Of a stretch of DNA of 64,000 nt, positions 22,440 through 32,924 are shown piece after piece. How positions within the stretch are numbered: the stretch's first letter is position 1; every line of letters starts with the position of its first letter. A program made the translations under genes and the position numbers. This DNA comes from Ilyonectria destructans (lineage: Eukaryota; Ascomycota; Sordariomycetes; Hypocreales; Nectriaceae): contig JAHEWK010000005.1 in assembly GCA_020740775.1 (NCBI GenBank), positions 2,418,001 through 2,482,000 on the forward strand, read 5' to 3'. The notes under the pieces are model-generated. The model was not told the DNA's origin. It ran no database searches and saw only the letters and a program-made list of their open reading frames with translations.

Positions 22440-23250
22440 CAAAGAGCTCGCTTGCGATGGGCTTGGAGATACCTCCTTGGGCAATTCGGTCTCTGTGGGA
22501 CGGCCGTGAAGTGTTGCTCGCGCTGTTTGCGTCGGCCGAACCAGAAGAAGACGGCGTTTAGCATAGCCATGGGGACGAGGGTATCACAACGGCGATGGTG
22601 ATTCTGGCCCCCGTCGCCACGCCGCCTGAGTCTTCAGCAATGGCAGAACTTGTTGATGTTGATATAGAGCGCGAATACGTCGAGCTGGGTTTGCATTTAG
22701 AGTTTCCGTATCAGTCGCAGTCGTCGCTCGTCTCGTAAACCATCCGTGTTCCGTAAGCACTGATGTCTTGACCGCCTGTCAAGGTAACCGCCGTATTTTT
22801 GGTCACCTTTCGTCGTCATGACTAGAAGTACCGTCTTATGGGAGCCGGCACTCCAGGTGCAGAGCTGCAGGGTCCCGTCGGCCAGCGTATCCGGATATTT
22901 CACGCTAAGTCAGGACCAAATCGCCGCAGGTTGGGCAGCATGTCACTGTGAAAGCGGTGGCGTCGCTGCTGACCAGACCTGATGCAAGACACGGGTGCTG
23001 CGTAGCCCATGGGATTCCAACCAGGCGAGTAGCAGACGGAGTTGAAGGCGCTGGGCAGGCATGAGGATGCATAGTCGACGCCGACGATTGCTTTGCTCGT
23101 GATGGCCGTACAAGGTGTAGCTTTGAGGTAGTTCGTGGGGGAGCTTCCACGAAGGTAATACTCTTCCAAGTGAAGGTGGACAGGGCGATGATGTTTGTCG
23201 TCTACTGGTTGCTAGTTGACCTCCTCCTCATGTCGATATATACACTAGCG
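22440..23250 (-). pseudogene. Decayed gene for a fungal Cys-rich single-pass membrane protein (tentative)
   Basis: No intact frame is present, but pieces in different minus-strand frames line up in the order expected for this common fungal architecture. They are a Cys-containing ectodomain piece with YSPGWNPMGYAAP (about 23050-23000), FTVTCCPTCGD in another frame (about 22950-22915), a hydrophobic stretch GVATGARITIAVVI (about 22620-22585), and a cytoplasmic stop-transfer, FFWFGRRKQREQ (about 22555-22515), in a third frame. Several frameshifts are required. The pieces directly precede the ankyrin ORF on the same strand. The assignment rests on pattern only. Confidence 0.35.
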
Positions 23251-24400
23251 GCGCGCCCTTTGTTTCGTTTCTCAGTTGATCCGGCTGCTTCCTTTACTGG
23301 ATCGTCTTCCCCTCAATCTCAATGGAGTCTAGCTGGTTCGCAGACCGTCGTCCGGTGTCGTGGCGTGTTTGACTCAACAGTAAGGTTGCGTCTTATGCAG
23401 AAAGCCTCGCTGTGACGTAGAATCGCTCAAACTCCTCGCGCTCGTCGCTAACTGAGAAAGATAAAAGACGACACAAATGGATAAAAGAATAAGTCACAGG
23501 CAGACTCTGGGAAGAACCCACCGCGGAATTCCCATGCCAATCTGGTTGATCCTTCGTGGGCTATCCTGAGCTGGCTTTTTTCTGCATGGGACTACTGCAC
23601 GGTGCCTGTGTTGGCGTTGCCCTTACGAAATCACGACCAACACCACCGACCAACGGCTTCGCCGTGGATGTCATATCCAGGACCCCTGTGGCGACAGCAC
23701 GAATGGTGGATGGAGCACGTTTAGAAACACATACGGGTTCTACAATTGCCTGCTGTCGATCAGGTCTTATCAGATTACTCCGCACCTTTGGCGTCGGCCG
23801 TAGCAACTAGATATACTGTTCAAAGACCCTAAAGCCATTTTGACACTCAGACAGCCGTCAAAATGCCGCCAATCCAATCTTCCAGCCAACTCGATATTTT
23901 CCCAAGTCTGACTAGTCTATTTCCATGGCGGACAGGAGATCGCAACCTTAATCACTGGCCTCGTCACTTATCCGTAGCCCGGAAAGACGACTGCACACGG
24001 CCCCAGCCTGAACAACAACCAACACTCTCCGCTTGCGCCACTTCTTAATTGCCAACGGCTGAGAGTTACCTTGATCCAGGTTATGAGAGAGTGGTTGTTG
24101 GAAATTGAAGATGGCGAGTGTGTACACACGTGCACACAGCCTAACCCCTTTGTGGACTATTAACTGTCCTTCACCACTTCCATATGCAACCAAACATTGC
24201 CTCCTTATGAACATCTTGAGGGCAAGGTTGTACTATAATGGCGAAATCTTTCGTCGCGTTTGGTCGCTAATAGTCATCTCTGTTCTGCTCGAAAGCCATT
24301 CAGCTCTCCACTAATCTTCGACATCATACTCAACGCAACCCTGAGATCTTTCATACAAGATGCGGTTCATTAAGCATTGGACGTCAAGTAATTATATATA
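23251..24400. other. Non-coding interval
   Basis: About 1.15 kb between the decayed membrane-protein gene and the AT-rich repeat region. No gene or clear repeat recognised. Confidence 0.45.
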
Positions 24401-24567
24401 ATTGGTACTGTCAGTTTTTTTTTCTTTTACCTTGACTCAATATGCTCGGATAGATCAGAGCTACACAATATCTACAAATAATAGGGGTGCACATTTAGCA
24501 CCACAACCTGTACCAGAAGATATAATAGCTCATACGGTAAGGTTACCATCAATTTCTAATACCAGTA

Positions 24568-24750
24568 TCCAATTTCTTCATTCTTCATCATGACGACTAC
24601 TATTATCCGTGAAGCTCTATTCAAGAACGACCCTACATATCAGAGATACACAGCCGGTACCTGGTTATATATCCCTGATGTATAGGGTTGTTCTTAAATA
24701 GAGCTTCACGGATAATAGTAGTCGTCATGATGAAGGATGAAGAAATTGGA
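24568..24750. repeat. Inverted repeat with about 72-bp arms
   Basis: Left arm 24568-24638 and right arm 24678-24750 are near-perfect reverse complements with a few substitutions. The right arm has two extra bases. Transcribed, it would form a long hairpin. It is part of the retroelement relic. Confidence 0.85.
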
Positions 24751-24937
24751 TGATTGTTGGAAGAGAAGGTGGTCTCTCGACGACGGGAGACGTCAGTCTT
24801 TTTTATATCTTATTTCTCGGAATAAGGTTCCTATCTCAAGGTCATTAACTGTAGACAGCAAGGTCGTTGACTGCACACAGCAGGGTTGAAGTCAGAAGGG
24901 TTAAATTGAAGCTTCAGGCAGAGACCAGTGTGCAACA
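24568..24937 (-). mobile_element. LTR-retrotransposon relic: LTR plus two inverted leader/gag starts
   Basis: A 183-bp segment, 24755-24937, begins TGTTG and ends CAACA, the form of a short LTR. On the minus strand its end is followed at once by a leader and an ATG at 24728 starting MTTTIIREALFKNN. The same leader and ATG occur on the plus strand (ATG at 24590, MTTTIIREALFKND). The two copies form an inverted repeat (arms 24568-24638 and 24678-24750, loop about 39 bp). The frame on the plus side stops after about 31 codons (TWLYIPDV, stop). This is best read as fragments of two element copies facing each other. The superfamily (perhaps Copia, from the short LTR) is a guess. Surrounding DNA is AT-rich. 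Confidence 0.55.
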
Positions 24938-24987
24938 ACCTTATTATTCAGCTACTGTTTCTTCTGGTGCTGGGGGTGTAGCACTTA

Positions 24988-25303
24988 CTGTTTGTCTCTA
25001 CTGTTTGTCTCTACTGTTTGTCTCTACTGTTTGTCTCTACTGTTTATCTCTACTGTTTATCTCTACTGTTTATCTCTACTGTTTGTCTCTACTGTTTATC
25101 TCTACTGTTTATCTCTACTATTTATCTCTACTATTTATCTCTACTATTTATCTCTACTATTTATCTCTACTATTTATCTCTACTATTTGTCTCTACTATT
25201 TATCTCTACTGTTTGTCTCTACTGTTTATCTCTACTGTTTATCTCTACTGTTTATCTCTACTGTTTGTCTCTACTGTTTGTCTCTACTGTTTGTCTCTAC
25301 TGT
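24988..25303. repeat. 13-bp minisatellite, 24 full copies
   Basis: The unit is CTGTTTGTCTCTA, starting at 24988, repeating with no length change to 25299, then a partial copy. Four unit types differ at two positions: GTTTG (A), GTTTA (B), ATTTA (C) and ATTTG (D). The order is AAAABBBABBCCCCCDCABBBAAA. Because 13 is not a multiple of 3 and the unit has no stop in this orientation, all three plus frames are open. The resulting LFVSTVCLY-type translations are artefacts, not protein. Confidence 0.97.
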
Positions 25304-26253
25304 ATGGCTTTAATCTATCTGATGATATTGAGTAAAGCTAAAAAAGAAAAAGACCAAATAATACCAACATCTCCTAAAAATACTAAACCAAAATTACAAC
25401 CACAGGTGTAAACTCTCAAGTAGCTCCGGATGAGTTGTTTATTATAGTGCCAGCTTCCGTAGTGCGTAAAAAGTTTACTCCAGTGAAGAAATAATATTTT
25501 ACTAATATTTAGTTCCTTCGCATTCATTCTCTTACTATCAATACTGAACCACTTGTAGTACCGCGCTTTGAAAATGGGAAGATTAACTTAACATACTTAA
25601 AAATGCCGAGCCAAACCCATAGAGTACGCTGCGGACATTGCTCGGAGAGCAAAACAGGATGTCCACTACCAACAGAGTACGATGAAGCGTGAAGTTGAGA
25701 AAAAATTGTTAATTAATTTTAAAACAGTCAATCTCTTGTATCCAGTCGATGGCGATGTGTGGTGCTAGAGGTTCTTCAAGGCAGGTCCGAAGAGAAAGTC
25801 GCCTTCGACTTGCCCTCGGGAAAGCTCTGTCAATAACTGGCCGTCCCAATGCTCAATTGGATCTGCCGGGCTAAGTTTTTAACCGTCTTTCCTCACGAAT
25901 CTAACCTTGATATATTCTATAATACTCATGGACATGCCCAGTATCCTTCGCTCGAGTACTAGCTTTGCTGTTCAAATGCTCTCGAGTTCTCGCTGTCCAT
26001 GTCAAGAATGGTCGCTCTCAAATGATGATAACACAGACAGCGAACCATGAAGTTGTTTCCTATATGTTATATGCACCCAGCAATTGATCTGGATCTCCAA
26101 TCTCGGCTTGTTGTATATTGTAAGGCAGCTCTCCCAGAACTCCCAAACCTCCAAGCAAAACGATCCAGGTATACGTACGCCAGCAACGCCACAACCATCC
26201 TTCTTTTCCTACCGTGCAATCTGCTCCGCCTCTCTCAATAACCTCCGACAGAA
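25304..26253. other. AT-rich non-coding interval
   Basis: AT-rich up to about 25.75 kb, then more balanced sequence leading to the 3' end of SPP1. No gene recognised. Together with 24.3-25.3 kb it looks like repeat-derived or mutated DNA. Confidence 0.5.
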
Positions 26254-27642
26254 TCATCCATCCAGAATCTCCACCCAGTTCTTCTCAGCTTTCTTCCTCC
26301 GGAACCGCTCACCGGCCGCCACCCTCACCACCTTCTCCTCCTCACCGACCTCTGTAGCCTGGCCTGCCATCTCCCGGATCTGGTGCTTGATCCCAAGTGC
26401 TAACATCTTTTGCCATCCACTGTGAACCTTGCATCGCTTCCGCTCGCACATGCCCCGGACCTCGTCGCCTTCGCCGACTGGGTCTCCCATCTTCGACGCC
26501 TTGAAGATGACTTCGCCCTCGGGCGACTTAGCAAACGCCGCGAAAGCGTCTCTCGCGCTAATGGTGTCGAGTCGCCGGTCGTAACCGCAGATGTCTTCTC
26601 CGAAACGGCCAGCGTTTATGGCGGCGCGACGGCGCTCCTGGGCGAGCTCGATGAGGGTGAGCATCTTGTGACAAAGAATGGTCTCCTCGGCTAGATGGAA
26701 ACGTGCTGTAGCTGCATTATCGAGAAATTCCTTTTCCTCCTCAGACAGAATTTTTGCGAGGTGATCATCATCCGCTGCGAGAAAAGTCAGTTCGGCACTA
26801 GGAGGTATGGCCGGGAGGCGAAACTCACTGGATGGAGCACCATCTGCCCCCTTTAGAGCATCGTCAGAGAATGGCGCTTTCACCAACCTCCACATTCCCT
26901 CCTCGTCAAGGCCGGAAAGTCCACTCCCCAATAGTGCCATAAAATCCTCTTGAACCAATTGGTCGTTGAACCCAGCCTTGCCCTTAGTCTTCGGCAGCTT
27001 TGCGACCATTCGCTCCCACCAAGTCTGCGCGTGTTCATTTGAACAGAATACACTCTGGTTCGCTTCAGCCATACGGGCTGCCCTACGGCAGCCGCTCAAG
27101 GCGCACGACTTTTTGTATAGTGACGTGAGGTTCTCATTCGTGCAGTTGGGGCAGATAAACTTCTCGATGAGGGACTCGCCAATCTCCTTGCTCAGATTTA
27201 TGCACTCTCCGTGAAACCAGTCCTCGCAGTTTTCGCAGAAAATCATCCACCTGTGGTCATCTGGGCCGCGGCAAAGACAGTAGGGGCCGTTGTCTTCTTC
27301 AATGTCGTCGTCGGAGCTCCCATCTTGGGGGACCGCACCCGGAGGCGGCGTGGGCTTTGCTCTTTTGGCAGGTTTGGGGCCACCGTTATTGGGGCGTTTG
27401 GGTGCCTTCTTTATCGTCGCCGCAGTTCCTTTTTTCTTCAGGACTGGATGCTGGTGTACGGCCATGTTGACCGAGTCTGTGGATGGTGGTGGTGGATAGG
27501 AGGGAGATTTCGAAGATGGAGGAGGAACATCTGAGGATGGCTGAGGCGTGCCGTCGGCCACCGACTCGTTTTCGACACCATCTTCAGTGAGTTCAAAGTG
27601 AGGTTGGTCACCTGGTGCCATTGTCGAGCCTGTTTGCTCCAT
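26254..27642 (-). CDS. SPP1: COMPASS (Set1C) subunit Spp1, PHD-finger protein (CFP1-like)
   Basis: Spp1 binds H3K4me3 and regulates Set1-dependent H3K4 methylation. The N-terminus (1-115) is Pro/Ser/Lys-rich and disordered. A PHD finger spans about residues 121-167 (YCLC, FCENCEDWFHGECI, FICPNC). A second Cys-containing block follows (CALSGCRRAARMAEANQSVFC), and then the Spp1 C-terminal helical region, including GYDRRLD and CERKRCKVHSGWQKML. The frame is open throughout (462 residues). However, a canonical 54-bp intron is present at 26828-26775 (GTGAGT...TCGCAG with a CTGAC branch-like site). Its removal gives 444 residues and deletes LPAIPPSAELTFLA. Both models keep the frame. I favour splicing. 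Confidence 0.9.
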   Translation of the reverse strand: MEQTGSTMAPGDQPHFELTEDGVENESVADGTPQPSSDVPPPSSKSPSYPPPPSTDSVNMAVHQHPVLKKKGTAATIKKAPKRPNNGGPKPAKRAKPTPPPGAVPQDGSSDDDIEEDNGPYCLCRGPDDHRWMIFCENCEDWFHGECINLSKEIGESLIEKFICPNCTNENLTSLYKKSCALSGCRRAARMAEANQSVFCSNEHAQTWWERMVAKLPKTKGKAGFNDQLVQEDFMALLGSGLSGLDEEGMWRLVKAPFSDDALKGADGAPSSEFRLPAIPPSAELTFLAADDDHLAKILSEEEKEFLDNAATARFHLAEETILCHKMLTLIELAQERRRAAINAGRFGEDICGYDRRLDTISARDAFAAFAKSPEGEVIFKASKMGDPVGEGDEVRGMCERKRCKVHSGWQKMLALGIKHQIREMAGQATEVGEEEKVVRVAAGERFRRKKAEKNWVEILDG

Positions 27643-28029
27643 TGTTTTGAACGCAACAAAGGTGCCAGTGATTGTTCCCCAGTCTCTGAATCACTGCACA
27701 GGAGAGTAATCCCCCCTTGACGCCAAACCGTTTGCCTATATATATAGTGTTTGCTTTATTTAAAAGCCACAAGTGAAGAATGTTCGAAAACCCGCCGTCA
27801 TCAGTCCTATATCGCGGTTCTCCCTTTGCAAGGACGGCTTGAAGTCGGTATTCGAATGAGTGGACAGGGGACCCAGATGACTAAGCCAGCCGCCGTTGTG
27901 GCGGTGGCTGTCATCCGCCGGCAAAAGCTCGGCAGGCAATTTGCTCGTGAAGATCGAAAGGTATAAGCTTGGAACAGTCGATCTCGTCTTTCCAAGCAAA
28001 CCGGACGATTTTGTTGGAAATCACCCGCA
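27643..28029. promoter_or_regulatory. Bidirectional promoter region, SPP1 / SCO1
   Basis: A 387-bp divergent interval. It has a TA-rich element (ctatatatatag) at about 27737-27748 and TTTATTTAAAA nearby, suitable as core promoter elements for either gene. Confidence 0.6.
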
Positions 28030-29033
28030 ATGTCCAAGTCAATCGCGGCCTCGAAGGGTCTCCAGGGCATGTTCGCCCAGCTGCCTGCCCGCCAATGCCA
28101 GCGCTGTTTCTCCAGTAGCGCTCTCCAACCGAAGCAGCTCCGGCCTACCCTCCCGCGTGCGCCCATGCAGTCTCGACAGCCCATTACCCAGCGACGAACC
28201 AAGTACAACACGATCGAGAAGGCCAAGAGCAGATATGCCAATGGGGTATGATATACAGCGATTGGAGAGCAGTTGCGACAGAATTGATGAGCAGTTGCGG
28301 AATCTTGAGGCTGACAAATGTCCTACAGCCCTTTTCCTGGAAGTCCGGCTTGCTGTTTGTGGGCACCTGCGGCTTGCTGGTGTGGTACTTTGAGTTCGAA
28401 AAGAGTCGCATGCAGCGCAAGAGGATAGCAGAGGCGGCCAAGGGCGTTGGTCGGCCGAAGGTAGGCGGCTCCTTCGAGCTGATTGATCAGGACGGGAAGC
28501 CCTTCTCGAGCGAGAGGATGAAGGGCAAATACTCTCTGGTACGTGGAACGTGGGGTGGCATCTGGAGTGCCTGCGCAAGCGTAATTTGGTCACCAGGCTA
28601 ACATGGATTTCAGGTGTACTTCGGCTTCACTCGCTGCCCCGATATCTGCCCCGAGGAGCTCGACAAGATGGCCCGCATGCTGGACCTCGTCGAAGCCAAG
28701 GCCCCAGACGCCTTACTGCCCCTCTTTATTACCTGCGACCCCGCCCGAGACGACCCCAAGGCCCTCAAGGAATACCTCGCCGAATTTCACGACAAGTTCA
28801 TCGGCCTCACCGGCACCTACGAACAGATTAAAGCGCTCTGCAAGAAGTACCGTGTCTACTTTAGCACGCCCCAGAATGTCAAGCCTGGACAGGACTACTT
28901 GGTGGATCACAGCATCTACTTCTACCTGATGGACCCTGAAGGCGACTTTGTGGAGGCTCTGGGCCGACAGCATTCCCCGGATCAAGCCGCGCAGATCATC
29001 ATGGCTCACATGAAGGATTGGACTAGCAAATAA
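28030..29033 (+). CDS. SCO1: Sco1, mitochondrial copper metallochaperone for cytochrome c oxidase
   Basis: Sco1 delivers copper to the CuA site of Cox2 from the inner membrane. Exons are 28030-28245, 28329-28538 and 28614-29033, with introns of 83 and 75 bp, giving 281 residues. An Arg/Ser/Gln-rich presequence occupies about 1-60. One transmembrane helix (GLLFVGTCGLLVWYF) lies at about 78-93. The thioredoxin-like intermembrane-space domain follows. The copper ligands are present: CPDIC at 150-154 in GFTRCPDIC, and His 241 in LVDHSIYF. The exon 2/3 boundary falls just before VYFGFTRC. The gene is divergent from SPP1 and upstream of the HAD gene in the same orientation. Confidence 0.95.
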
Positions 29034-29494
29034 CGATTGGCGCCTATAACCCAAAAGAAGAAAGACTGATACGATAAGGGAGGAGTGGCGGGTTCTGTAA
29101 AGCATTGTACCATGTACCAAAATCGCCTATAGATGGATGCCACGAGGGTAAGAACCACTCAATTCATTGTAATTTTTCGCATGTGTATCTAAATATTGAA
29201 GAGTCCAAGAGATGTCGTGCTGGAGAAGTTAGTTGACAGACTTGTTTGTGCCAATTATATTGAGAGAGGTTGTTGCGCGGTTGGAGTTGAGTTTGTACGT
29301 TTATCAAGCGCGTCGGATATTGGCGGATTTTTGCCGATGACATCGCAGTTATCGCTTATGCCCAGCATTATGGAGTCCAGGCACACCTGAACTTGCCCAC
29401 GTTTCCCTTGCTTCCCACGACACACCCGGACTGTCTTACTTTTGAATTCCCGACAAAACATCCTTGTAATCACCGGAGATCTTTCTGATTTAAA
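29034..29494. promoter_or_regulatory. SCO1 3' flank and promoter of the HAD-IIA gene
   Basis: A 461-bp intergenic interval between two co-oriented genes. No specific motif recognised. Confidence 0.5.
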
Positions 29495-31171
29495 ATGCGA
29501 CGCTCTAGTGTGCTCGGCCAGTGCCGATTCGCTGCGCGTCGCTGGTCGATGCAGCCTCGTCTTGGAGCGCCTATCGCCGGCCTCGCCGCAAGCTCCAACG
29601 CCGTGCGATATGGTGGAAGAGCGTTCCACGTCTCTGCAACTGTTGCTTCAAAGCCGAAGGGTTCGTTGGGCGTAGACCCCAAGGAGCTCCAGGAGCCGAG
29701 TGATGCATCAAGCAAGCTGTTCTCCGAGTTCGCCTTTGCCTTCGAGTGCGTTCACCCCTGTCCACCCGCACGCCATGTCCCATAGCTTCTCCAGAAACTT
29801 GACGGCAGTTCCCCTCCCTTTCTGGTCAATTTCTGACCGGATACAGTATCGATGGTGTCTTGTATCAAGGCCGGGATCGCGTGGAAGGAGCTGAGAAGGT
29901 GATCAAGATGATCAGGAGCAACGGGATACGATACGTGTTCCTAACGAACGGAGGCGGCGTGTCTGAGAACAAAAAGGCCGATACGCTGCAAGAGCGGCTT
30001 CAACTTGGCAAGCATGATGATATTATACGCGGAAGAATGATCCTTTCCCACACACCCATGAGCGCTTGGGACGACTCCCTCAAGAACGACGGCACGGTGC
30101 TAATCACAGGCTCTCACCCTGAGCAGGCCCGCCAGATTGCCCTTGAGTTGGTTGCCCAATTCTTTACAAATACTTTGGTACATCTCACTCACACCCAGTA
30201 GTTACGGTTTTAAGCGTGTCGTTACCCCCGGCGACATCCTGGCAGCATGCAGAGACGTGTACCCTTTCGAGCTCACCAAAGATGGGCTTCACGGCAAACA
30301 CGTCCCTTTGCCGGATGGAAAGAGAATGCTGAACCTAGCTGATCCTTACACGACTGACATCCCCGAAGATGCCCTGAAGATCGATCAGATCTTCATCTGG
30401 AATGACCCCCGGGATTGGTCAGTGGACACACAAATCATCCATGATCTCCTGATTTCGCACAAGGGCTACTTCGGCACAGTGTCAAGGAAGAACGGCGACA
30501 AGTCGCTGCCCAACAATGGATGGCAGCAGGACGGCCAACCCGGGCTATGGATATCCAACATGGATCTCCTTTGGAAGACTAATTATCCTCTTAACCGGTT
30601 CGGCACCGGCGCTTTCATGGAGGCACTCAAGGGGCTGTGGTCTACAACTACAGATGGGATGGAGCTGCAGTTCGACGCACTGGGTAAGCCGTCTAACCAT
30701 ACCTACAAGTACGCCCATGACCGACTCCTCAAGTACTACCACGACATGGCTTGCCACCGCGGGCAAGGAGACAAAGACCATGATGCCACCAAGTGCCACC
30801 CCCTACGCCGAGTGTACATGATTGGTGACAACCCGGAGAGTGACATCCGCGGCGCAAACGACTTCAATGCCGACGATGGCACCGAGTGGATTCCTATCCT
30901 AGTACGAACAGGTGTCTGGCGTCAGACGGCAACGGAGCAAGAGCCACGACACAAGCCGGCGGTCATTGTCGATGACGTAGTGGATGCGGTGGTGTGGGCA
31001 CTCAACAACGAGGGCATGAAGGCGTCCAGAGAATGGCTTTTGTCGGCTTTGTCTCATACCAAGGGCTATATCAAGTTGCCGGAATTAGAGGGACAGCATC
31101 ATCCTGGTAGTTCGAGCGAAACTCCATCGTCACATCCGAGCGTGAAGGAAGCGTCGGAAGCGAGCCTTTGA
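29495..31171 (+). CDS. Mitochondrial HAD-superfamily class IIA hydrolase-like protein (yeast Ykr070w / CECR5 family)
   Basis: Exons are 29495-29745, 29847-30146 and 30202-31171, with introns of 101 and 55 bp, giving 506 residues. The N-terminus (MRRSSVLGQCRFAARRW) is a basic amphipathic presequence. HAD motif I is DIDGVLYQG from residue 84, restored by the first splice. FLTNGGG follows as motif II. RRVYMIGDNPESDIRGAND near residue 335-350 is the motif IV region. The cap domain carries VVTPGDILA, WNDPRDW and GLWISNMDLLW. The second intron has a weaker donor (GTTGGT), but its removal gives IALDYGFKRVVTP, which reads as expected. The substrate of this family is not established. The C-terminal 40 residues are Ser/His-rich and not conserved. 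Confidence 0.88.
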
Positions 31172-31953
31172 GTCAATGAGGTTCACCGAAGTATCTCTCG
31201 GCGTGGGGGTTTTCGGGTGGGCGTTGTGATCAGGTGGGCATCATGTAAATATCTCGAAGCAGAATCCAGGGGCAGGCACGGGCGGGCAATGAATAGAATA
31301 TGAGTGGACGTCTTGTCCACTATGAAATCTTGACCATCAACGCGTACCGTATTCCGAGCGTTTCCCCCCACGGTGTCGGTGCCCGACGGTGGAGTAACGG
31401 GGGCGATTCCTTCGGGAATGGATCAAATGGCCAGCCCCGGGACGGGCCGAACGTAAATAAATGAGTGGGATGAAGGGCAAAAAGAAAGAAAAAATTATCA
31501 ATTAGGTCTGGAACGATCCATGTCCCATGTCGTCTAAGTGCTACAGCGGTGAGGGCCGTGACGATGCCCCCGGGATGTGCGATGAGGGCCGTTAAGAGTT
31601 CGGTGTGCGTATTAGGCATAGCGTCATTGCCGCTCTTAGTTTACTGACCGACATTAATTAGTGATGACTGTTCGCAGTTCTGTGACTGGCCAGTTGCTTT
31701 ATGCGCAATTGTGCACTGAAAACGGTCAGAAATGGTGGATCGTGGTGGCTTTCTTTTGTCGACGTTTTTGACTGTCCTCGTTGGGTTTTCCGCCTAGTGA
31801 TGATGACCCACCAAGAGTTCAAGGCTGCAAATCTTGACAATGGTACTTCCGCACGTCAATGCTAGGGTGACTGATAATTGAAGATAACTTTTGGATCTAG
31901 ATTAACGAGATGTCAATTACCTCGCATACTTGCTTAACAAGAGTCATTCATCA
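31172..31953. other. Non-coding interval, convergent 3' flanks
   Basis: About 780 bp between the HAD gene and the bZIP/DUF3425-like gene. No gene recognised. Confidence 0.55.
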
Positions 31954-32924
31954 TCACAACCTAACAGTGAGCCTCTTCTCACCTCTTTTCTCACGCCAAT
32001 AACTGGTCGACTCAATGAGCTCAGGACATCCTTGAATCAACCAACCCCACTTCCTTGGAAATGCAACGCTCACATCCCAGCTCCGAACATCCCACAATTG
32101 TCCCCACACAAGAAGCGAAGGTTTCTCTTCGAAGAATTCGTCCCCCACATATAGAAGATCATAACAGACTTCATCTTCGTTAAACTTTTCAGCAGCAATG
32201 TAATTGAGCATGTTATCACGCATTCGGGGAAATGGCAAAAGGTCAAACCAAGGATGATGCGTCACAGTCAACTGTACAGTGGTTGGGTAAAGGCTTTTCG
32301 GGGAGGACGGCGGCGCCTTAAGTTGGCCTGAAAGTCGGGGGCCAAATTGATTGAAGGGCGATATAGCCTCATCATGACATAGGCCTCCTAGCTGGAAGCC
32401 CAGAGCAGCGGCATTCTGTGATAAGGCATTGAGGACGTTTAGTCTGATTAGCACTGGAAGATATGTCGGGCGCGGCGCGTTTAGGCTGTATTCCATGTAG
32501 GCCCTTTCCGTGAAGGCGATAAATCGAGCGCGTTGCTGAGGACATGGTAGAAGAAGAAATCCGTTGTTGGCTTGTCGCTGTGGCAGCATTGACTCTGCAT
32601 CCTTCATATCTGACTCGCGGAAAGCGCGGAGAGATGCTCTTGTTGAAGCTTCTTCCTTCGCCCTAGAGACCGCCCACAAGTATCAACTGGTAGTGCTTAG
32701 GCAGTGCGTCTCATCAAGCAATGACGTTGTGTCCTCTGGTTGAGCCGATTCTGAAGTCTTCTCCTATCATCTGCATTCGTCTTCCCTGTCCAATCATCGT
32801 TGGGGTCTGATAGCTGAGGCGTTGTCTCCAGGCTCAGGGTTGTCAGAGGGATTCGCGCCTCCATTGGTTCGGGATGCTCGGCAGTTGCCTCTAGAGCATG
32901 GACCATGACCTCAATCCCTGGCAA
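31954..32924 (-). pseudogene. bZIP-type / DUF3425-like fungal protein, frame interrupted
   Basis: The upstream piece (32924-32697) ends in a bZIP-like basic region, DDWTGKTNADDRRRLQNRL then NQRTQR, and stops soon after. The downstream piece (about 32679-31954) is a long frame with DUF3425-type features: FLLLPCPQQRARFIAFTERA, PTYLPVLIRLNVLNAL, LGGLCHDEAISPFNQ, LLPFPRMRDNM, LLVWGQLWDVRSWDVS, KWGWLIQGCPELI and WREKRGEKRLT. The two are in different frames, about 20-60 bp apart. A third frame between them reads GRRKKLQQE, which would fit the end of a basic region. No good GTRNGY donor lies in the gap, so a frameshift or small deletion is more likely than an intron. If functional, it would be a DNA-binding regulator. 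It is divergent from the alcohol dehydrogenase gene. Confidence 0.7.

Noticed and set aside
24988..25303. CRISPR array
   Set aside because: The repeat is tandem without spacers and the DNA is a fungal nuclear genome.
24867..25411. Repetitive LFVSTVCLY-type protein in three frames
   Set aside because: It is the translation of a stop-free 13-bp repeat, which is open in all three plus frames. It has no start context or conserved flank.
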